Part shown: piece by piece, positions 59,855 to 64,000 of the stretch
How positions within the stretch are numbered: position 1 is the first letter of the stretch
How the letters are laid out: every line of letters starts with the position of its first letter
Assembly (NCBI GenBank): GCA_029060215.1
Contig: JAIDUK010000036.1
Location: forward strand, 124,001 to 188,000
Origin: Alistipes sp.
GTDB lineage: Bacteria > Bacteroidota > Bacteroidia > Bacteroidales > Rikenellaceae
Direction of reading: 5' to 3'
DNA length: 64,000 nt
The notes under the pieces: model-generated
Databases searched by the model: none
Told to the model about the DNA's origin: nothing
Seen by the model: only the letters and a program-made list of their open reading frames with translations
Made by a program: the position numbers and the translations under genes

Positions 59855-60017
59855 AATAATAGGGTCGCAAAAAGGGGCTTAGGTTTTTCGATATCGAGCA
59901 AAGCTTTATAAATATTGGATTATCGAGGAAAATTTAGCCATCTCAAAGCCAAAGGTTAAAAACATAACTATCAGATAATCAAACATACAGGTTTTTCGCT
60001 TCAGACCTCGAAGAGAT

Positions 60018-60041
60018 GGCGCGGTAGTAATCTACCGCGCC
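60018..60041 (-). terminator. Terminator hairpin of the MATE gene
   Basis: GGCGCGGTAG, TAAT, CTACCGCGCC: a perfect 10-bp stem 19 bases past the stop of the MATE gene and just outside the island repeat. Confidence 0.7.
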
Positions 60042-60059
60042 ATGCTATTTTATTGGGTA

Positions 60060-61382
60060 TCAAATGGCCTTGCGGGCCCACCGTCCGGAACGGAGGTAGA
60101 GATAGGAGGAGAGCAGGACGAGGTAATAAACGTGGTCGGCGGACCAACAAAGGGCGACGCCGGCGCGGAACCCGAAAGCGAGGAGGCAGGTATAAGCCAT
60201 ATAGACGGCGGCGGTGAGGGTGACGATAATCATGGCGGCGCGGGTGTCGCCCGTACCGGAGACGCTGAACTGGTAGATGATGGCGGGCCCGCAGATGATG
60301 AACGACGTGAGCATGACCCTTAGAGATGCGACCGAAGCGGCTATCAACTCGGTATTGTCGGTATAGATGCGCAGCACGGGCTCCGGAAAGAGGAACGCGA
60401 GGACCACTATGGGCAGCACGAAGAGATAACAAAGCCGAATCATGCGGCGGCACAACGCCAACACGCTGCTGCCTTGCCCGGCGCCGATCAGATTGCTGAC
60501 CAACGAACTGGCGGTCGAGGCGAAGGCGTTGACGAACATGAAGATGAACGACGAGACGCTGCGCACGATATTGGAAACAGCCAGCGGCCGCTCGCCCAGA
60601 TGCTCGATGGCGACGAAGAAAAAGAGCCACGCGAAAAACGCGAAACCCTCCTGCGCCATGATCCACACCGAGACGCCGAGAATGCGGCCCAGCAACGGGA
60701 AATCGAGGCCCTGCCAACGGAACAGCCCGTAGCGCCTGTGGTCGGTCCGCAACCGGGTGTAGAGGACGAAGAAAAGTACCGAGACGCCCTCCGAAAGCGC
60801 CGAAGCGATGGCCGCGCCGGCGATGCCCAGGGCGGGGAATCCGTATTTGCCGAAAATCAGCATGTAGTTGAGCACCACGTTGGTAAGGACCATGACGACC
60901 GAATTGCTCGTCAGTATGCGCGTGCGGGTCGTGGCGACGTAGAAAGCCCGGAACATGGCGGCGGCGAACGAGAAGAAGAAACCGTAGACGCGCCAGTTCA
61001 GATAACTTACGGCCGCGGCGTAGACCTGGTCGGATTCGATCAGCAGCCGCAGCAGCCGGGGAGCCCACAGCCGTGAGGCGGCGAAAAGCAGGGCCGCCAG
61101 CAGGAGCAGAAATCCCATGCCCTGCGTGAAAATCGGGCCGATGCCGCGGTAGTCCTTTTCGCCGTTGCGCCGTGCCATCAGCACCTGCGCGCCGATACTG
61201 AACCCGAACCCGAGCATGAAGATGACCAGGTAGAAGATGCCGGCCAGCGCGGCGGCCCCCAGCTCGGTCTCGCCGACGCGGCCCAGATAGGCCGTATCGG
61301 TCAGTCCGATAAGCTGTTCCATGAGCAGGCTCAGCAAGACCGGAAAGGTGATTTTCAGTATCTGTCTGTCGGAAAAAGGCAT
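60060..61382 (-). CDS. MATE family efflux transporter
   Basis: A 440-residue protein with twelve membrane helices in two halves. The first helix begins ILKITFPVLLSLLMEQLIGLTDTAYLG, the normal MATE opening; the second half begins near LGRILGVSVWIMAQEGF. MATE proteins export drugs or metabolites using sodium or protons. It lies just outside the island on its right side and looks native. Its start is followed upstream by the hpf terminator region. Confidence 0.93.
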   Translation of the reverse strand: MPFSDRQILKITFPVLLSLLMEQLIGLTDTAYLGRVGETELGAAALAGIFYLVIFMLGFGFSIGAQVLMARRNGEKDYRGIGPIFTQGMGFLLLLAALLFAASRLWAPRLLRLLIESDQVYAAAVSYLNWRVYGFFFSFAAAMFRAFYVATTRTRILTSNSVVMVLTNVVLNYMLIFGKYGFPALGIAGAAIASALSEGVSVLFFVLYTRLRTDHRRYGLFRWQGLDFPLLGRILGVSVWIMAQEGFAFFAWLFFFVAIEHLGERPLAVSNIVRSVSSFIFMFVNAFASTASSLVSNLIGAGQGSSVLALCRRMIRLCYLFVLPIVVLAFLFPEPVLRIYTDNTELIAASVASLRVMLTSFIICGPAIIYQFSVSGTGDTRAAMIIVTLTAAVYMAYTCLLAFGFRAGVALCWSADHVYYLVLLSSYLYLRSGRWARKAI

Positions 61383-61465
61383 GGCGCCGCAAAGATACGC
61401 TTTTCGGGGAAATTCATGCAGTGTTCGGTCGGTTTCGGTGCTGTTTTCGGAGGTTCGCCACCGGA

Positions 61466-61501
61466 CAAAACAACGGCCGTCTTGCGAAAAGACGGCCGCT
61501 G
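61466..61501 (-). terminator. Terminator after hpf
   Basis: On the minus strand GCGGCCGTCTT, TTCGC, AAGACGGCCGT, then TGTTTT. Confidence 0.8.
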
Positions 61502-61519
61502 CGGATGGGGTGGGAAAGC

Positions 61520-61816
61520 CTACTTCTCGACCTTCGCCTTGAACTTGTCCAACTGGTGCTTGAGGGCGTCGATAGCCTCGTCGACCGCCTCCTCGAATGT
61601 CTTGGCCTGGTGGCTGGCGACCAAATCCTCGCCCGGCATGCGGAGCGTGATGGTGGCTATCTTGTTGCCTTTTTCGTAGTCCTTATCGAGCTTGAGAATG
61701 ACCTCGGCGCCTGTGGAGCGCTCGGCGAAACGGTCCAACTTCGCCATCTTGGCATTCACGAATTCGACCAGCCGCTTGTCGGCGTCGAATCTGACGGATT
61801 GAATCTGCACGTTCAT
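61520..61816 (-). CDS. hpf: Ribosome hibernation promoting factor, short form
   Basis: A 98-residue HPF/YfiA-type protein that binds the small subunit and stores ribosomes as inactive dimers or singles. The start MNVQIQSVRFDADKRL at 61816 is the usual opening; VNAKMAKLDRF, AEVILKL and HQAKTFEEAVDEAIDALKHQLDKFKAK follow. It lies 19 bases after xerC on the same strand and shares its transcript with it. Confidence 0.94.
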   Translation of the reverse strand: MNVQIQSVRFDADKRLVEFVNAKMAKLDRFAERSTGAEVILKLDKDYEKGNKIATITLRMPGEDLVASHQAKTFEEAVDEAIDALKHQLDKFKAKVEK

Positions 61817-61835
61817 AGCCTTGGCTTTTAATGTT

Positions 61836-62741
61836 TTACTTATTCCCCTTCTGCTCCCGGGGATGGGCTTTGGCATAAATCTCTCTCAGTCGGGCGATGC
61901 TGTTGTGAGTGTAGACCTGCGTGGCCTGCAACGACGCGTGGCCCAGCAGCTCCTGTATCTCGCGCATGTCGGCGCCGCCGTTCATCAGGTGGGTGGCGAA
62001 CGTATGCCGGAGCACGTGGGGGCTCTTTTTGCCCTGTACTCCTGCACGGGTCAGTTCGTCCTGGACAAGCCGGTAAACCGTCGTGCGGGAAATGCGCTTT
62101 CCTTGCTGAGTTAAAAATAGTGCTTTTTCTTGGGATTTGCAAATTTTCTGCCGTTCGATAACGCGCAGATAGTGTCGGATTTTGTCGCGCACCTCCTCCA
62201 GAATGGGTACCATGCGCTCCTTGTCGCCCTTGCCGCGGATGCGCAGCGACGTTCCGTCGGCCGAAAGGTCGTCGCGGTCGATGCCCACCAATTCGGCCAG
62301 GCGCAGACCGCACGAATAGAAAAGCAGCACGGCCAGCGAATTGCGCTCGGTGAGGAACTCGTCGCTGTCGAACCCGCATTCGCTGACGATGGCCGACATG
62401 CGGCTTTCGGGCACGAAGGCAGGCAGGCGGCGCGAGGTCTTGAGCGAAGCGAGGGGCCGCAGCACGTCCTTGTCGACGGCGCCCGTGCGGTGCAGCCAGC
62501 GAAAAAGGGTCCGTAGCGATGAGAGCTCGCGGTTCATGGTGGCGGCGCCGATGCCGCCCTGCTCGGTGCGGAAGATGATCCACTCGCGGATATGGCCGAC
62601 GGTTATCTCGCGCGGGTCGAAACGGGCGTCGTCGGTGCCGAGCCACGCCAGGAAATTCTCCACGTCGCGGCGGTAATTGCGCACGGTGAGGGGCGAATAG
62701 CGGCGTTCGGCCTCCAAATAGCGGATGAAATCGGCGAGCAT
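61836..62741 (-). CDS. xerC: Tyrosine recombinase XerC/XerD
   Basis: A 301-residue site-specific recombinase. The N-terminal core-binding domain begins MLADFIRYLEAERRYS. The catalytic residues are in CGLRLAELVG (Arg), GKGDKERMV (Lys), HVLRHTFATHL (His-x-x-Arg) and LLGHASLQATQVYTH (His and nucleophile Tyr). The length and pairing with hpf point to the chromosomal dimer-resolution enzyme rather than a mobile-element integrase. Whether it is XerC or XerD needs an alignment. Confidence 0.92.
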   Translation of the reverse strand: MLADFIRYLEAERRYSPLTVRNYRRDVENFLAWLGTDDARFDPREITVGHIREWIIFRTEQGGIGAATMNRELSSLRTLFRWLHRTGAVDKDVLRPLASLKTSRRLPAFVPESRMSAIVSECGFDSDEFLTERNSLAVLLFYSCGLRLAELVGIDRDDLSADGTSLRIRGKGDKERMVPILEEVRDKIRHYLRVIERQKICKSQEKALFLTQQGKRISRTTVYRLVQDELTRAGVQGKKSPHVLRHTFATHLMNGGADMREIQELLGHASLQATQVYTHNSIARLREIYAKAHPREQKGNK

Positions 62742-62801
62742 GGAGCAAATATAACGAATTTTTCGTAGCTTTATTGAAAATAGGCTCTATATAAAAGCCG
62801 G

Positions 62802-62833
62802 TTTGCTTTTCCATCCGACTTGCGTTATCTTTG
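62802..62833 (+). promoter_or_regulatory. Promoter of the flavin reductase gene
   Basis: TTTG at 62802-62805, 20 bases, TATCTTTG at 62826-62833, six bases before the ATG: a nearly leaderless transcript, as for queD. Confidence 0.75.
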
Positions 62834-62838
62834 TCCTT

Positions 62839-63417
62839 ATGAAAGAGAATTGGAAACCCGGTACGGTGCTCTATCCGCTGCCCGCCGTGCTGGTAAGTTG
62901 CGGGGCTTCGCCCGAGGAGTACAACATGCTGACCGTGGCATGGACCGGAACCGTTTGTTCCGATCCGCCGATGTGCTATGTCTCGGTGCGGCCCGAGCGC
63001 CATTCCTACGGCATCATCCGTCGTACGGGCGAGTTCGTCATCAACCTCACCACCGAGAAGTTGGCCCGTGCTGCCGACTGGTGCGGCGTGCGTTCGGGGC
63101 GCGACTACGACAAGTTCCGCGAAATGGGGCTCACGCCCGGCAAGGCGCTGCATGTGGCGGCGCCTATCGTCGAGCAGTCGCCCGTCAACATCGAGTGCCG
63201 CGTGCGGCAGGTCGTGCCGCTGGGGTCGCACGACATGTTCATCGCCGAGGTCGTCGGGGTGCAGGTCGATGCCGATTATATCGACCCCGAGAGCGGGAAA
63301 TTCTGTCTCGAGCAGGCGTGTCCGATCGTCTATTCGCACGGCGAGTATTTCGGGTTGGGACAGGCGCTCGGCCACTTCGGCTGGTCGGTGCGCAAGAAGC
63401 CCGCAGCGAAAAAATAG
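62839..63417 (+). CDS. Flavin reductase family protein
   Basis: A 192-residue FMN-binding split-barrel protein. The core motifs are YPLPAVLVSCG, NMLTVAWTGTVCSDPPMCYVSVRPERHSY and FVINLTTEKLARAADWCGVRSGRDYDKF. The ATG at 62839 is used because the promoter box ends just before it. Enzymes of this group reduce flavin with NAD(P)H or act as flavoprotein reductases; the substrate is unknown. It forms a single-gene unit ended by the hairpin at 63437-63463. Confidence 0.9.
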   Translation: MKENWKPGTVLYPLPAVLVSCGASPEEYNMLTVAWTGTVCSDPPMCYVSVRPERHSYGIIRRTGEFVINLTTEKLARAADWCGVRSGRDYDKFREMGLTPGKALHVAAPIVEQSPVNIECRVRQVVPLGSHDMFIAEVVGVQVDADYIDPESGKFCLEQACPIVYSHGEYFGLGQALGHFGWSVRKKPAAKK

Positions 63418-63436
63418 CCTTGCAAGCAGTTGATTC

Positions 63437-63463
63437 AGAGCCCCGGAAGATTTTTTCGGGGCT
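63437..63463 (+). terminator. Terminator after the flavin reductase gene
   Basis: GAGCCCCG, loop with a T run, CGGGGCTC, then TGCTCTT; a strong stem but with a short T tail. Confidence 0.6.
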
Positions 63464-63469
63464 CTGCTC

Positions 63470-63500
63470 TTGACAAAGGCCTCTTGCAATATTATATTTG
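63470..63500 (+). promoter_or_regulatory. Promoter of the last gene in the window
   Basis: TTG at 63470-63472, 20 bases, TATATTTG at 63493-63500. Confidence 0.7.
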
Positions 63501-63651
63501 TGCGGGCGTTCGCCCCGCCGGAGTTCTTCCGGCTCTGTATTTCCCGGGTTTCTTCTCCCTGCCGCAAGGCGCCGACTTGCCGCCCCCCCCCGGGGTTCGG
63601 TTGCGCCGACAGGTCCCAGTCCGTCCGCTCCGATTCTTTCGCTTGCTGCCT

Positions 63652-63942
63652 ATGTTGACACCCCTTTCTTCCGGCCGCCGCCGGATTTCGTCGCCGTTGC
63701 GCGAACGGCTCAAAAAGCGCAACCGGGCGGTTGCCGCCCGCTATTATTATTGGACCGAGCTGAAGCGCCGCCGCGAGGACGACGTCCGCAGCCTGTTGTG
63801 CGACAACGAGTTCTTCGTCGAGGAGCGCACCATTGCCAACGCCATCGCCGAGCAGAACGACTATCTGGGCGAGCTCATCCGCCGCCGGGCTTCCCGCAAG
63901 GAGTTGCAGCAGCTGTTCCCCGGCTTCGACTGGAACGCGTAG
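63652..63942 (+). CDS. Small basic protein of unknown function
   Basis: A 96-residue protein, rich in Arg in the first 30 residues (RRRISSPLRERLKKRNRAVAARYYYW) and helical after that (NEFFVEERTIANAIAEQNDYLGELI). It resembles short Bacteroidetes proteins that are sometimes labelled transposase, but no transposase motif is visible. The start at 63652 leaves a 5' leader of about 145 bases after the promoter, unusually long here. The 58 bases after the stop to the window end hold no feature. Confidence 0.65.
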   Translation: MLTPLSSGRRRISSPLRERLKKRNRAVAARYYYWTELKRRREDDVRSLLCDNEFFVEERTIANAIAEQNDYLGELIRRRASRKELQQLFPGFDWNA

Positions 63943-64000
63943 GGGGCCGTCGGGGCGCCGCGCCCGTTTCTCCGATTCGCAAAGTCAATCTTAAAAACCT

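Larger units (their letters stand above)
45940..60009. mobile_element. Genomic island inserted at tRNA-Cys, about 14 kb
   Basis: CGCTTCAGACCTC at 45940-45952, covering the tRNA-Cys 3' end, is repeated at 59997-60009. Between the copies lie the type I restriction operon with its TIR-ATPase, mobilization gene remnants, a probable integrase remnant, and an AT-rich orphan gene. Outside both ends the genes are ordinary chromosomal ones (dprA side and a MATE exporter). The base composition inside is visibly lower in GC than outside. These are the usual marks of an integrative mobilizable element. No intact integrase is inside, so it cannot move by itself now. Confidence 0.75.

Noticed and set aside
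61836..62741. Tyrosine recombinase as the integrase of the tRNA-Cys island
   Set aside because: It lies outside both copies of the end repeat, is paired with hpf and separated from the island by the MATE gene, and has the size and motifs of the housekeeping Xer enzyme.
1..64000. CRISPR array
   Set aside because: No regularly spaced direct repeats of 24-40 bases and no cas genes are visible; the GTGAAAR blocks have no spacers.

Overview
The window looks like a chromosome segment of a fairly GC-rich Bacteroidales, most likely Alistipes or a close Rikenellaceae relative. The basis is the repeated Bacteroidetes promoter (TTTG, about 19-20 bases, then TAnnTTTG), the lack of clear Shine-Dalgarno sequences, many small secreted lipoproteins and outer-membrane barrels, a DUF6427 protein, a GH95 fucosidase and a menaquinone-type UbiE. 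The genus is an inference from gene content, not from a marker alignment.

Layout. 1-12.7 kb: the end of a GH95 alpha-L-fucosidase gene, sppA, queD-polA, then a run of an FAD enzyme and three glycosyltransferases. 12.8-14.5 kb: a probable small RNA with its own promoter and terminator, a DUF3298 lipoprotein, tRNA-Glu(CTC), and a second copy of that tRNA's 3' end. 14.5-26.8 kb: tpiA, lysS, a secreted nuclease, a PAP2 phosphatase, a zinc peptidase - SGNH hydrolase - MBOAT acyltransferase group, an FtsX-type permease with ubiE, and small envelope proteins. 26.8-45.6 kb: outer-membrane proteins, folE, rdgB, a HAD phosphatase, nitroreductase, recJ, lipB-lipA, rnhB, an AraC regulator, a second probable small RNA, an ExbB/ExbD energiser operon, ansA, tatD and dprA. 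60.0-64 kb: a MATE exporter, hpf, xerC, a flavin reductase and a small unknown protein.

The most interesting part is a genomic island of about 14 kb inserted in tRNA-Cys(GCA). The last 13 bases around the tRNA 3' end (45940-45952) recur at 59997-60009. Between the two copies lies, all on the minus strand, one tightly packed operon: an XRE regulator, HsdM, a membrane protein, HsdS, an ATPase-TIR fusion, HsdR and a YgjP-type metallopeptidase. The ATPase-TIR, HsdS and membrane-protein genes are visibly more AT-rich than hsdR and hsdM. The reading is a type I restriction-modification locus carrying an embedded TIR effector module, plausibly a combined anti-phage system. Beside it are the remains of a mobilizable element: a relaxase with one in-frame stop, a truncated MobC, a split HTH gene and a probable integrase relic. 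A lone AT-rich gene sits next to the right-hand repeat. The island therefore looks as if it arrived by mobilisation and then became fixed. hsdM also carries a single-base frameshift near its natural start, so the activity of the restriction system is uncertain.

Other structure includes GTGAAAR-type short repeats in intergenic regions, an 18-base palindrome with half-site relatives, and two small RNAs with a 10-base complementarity.
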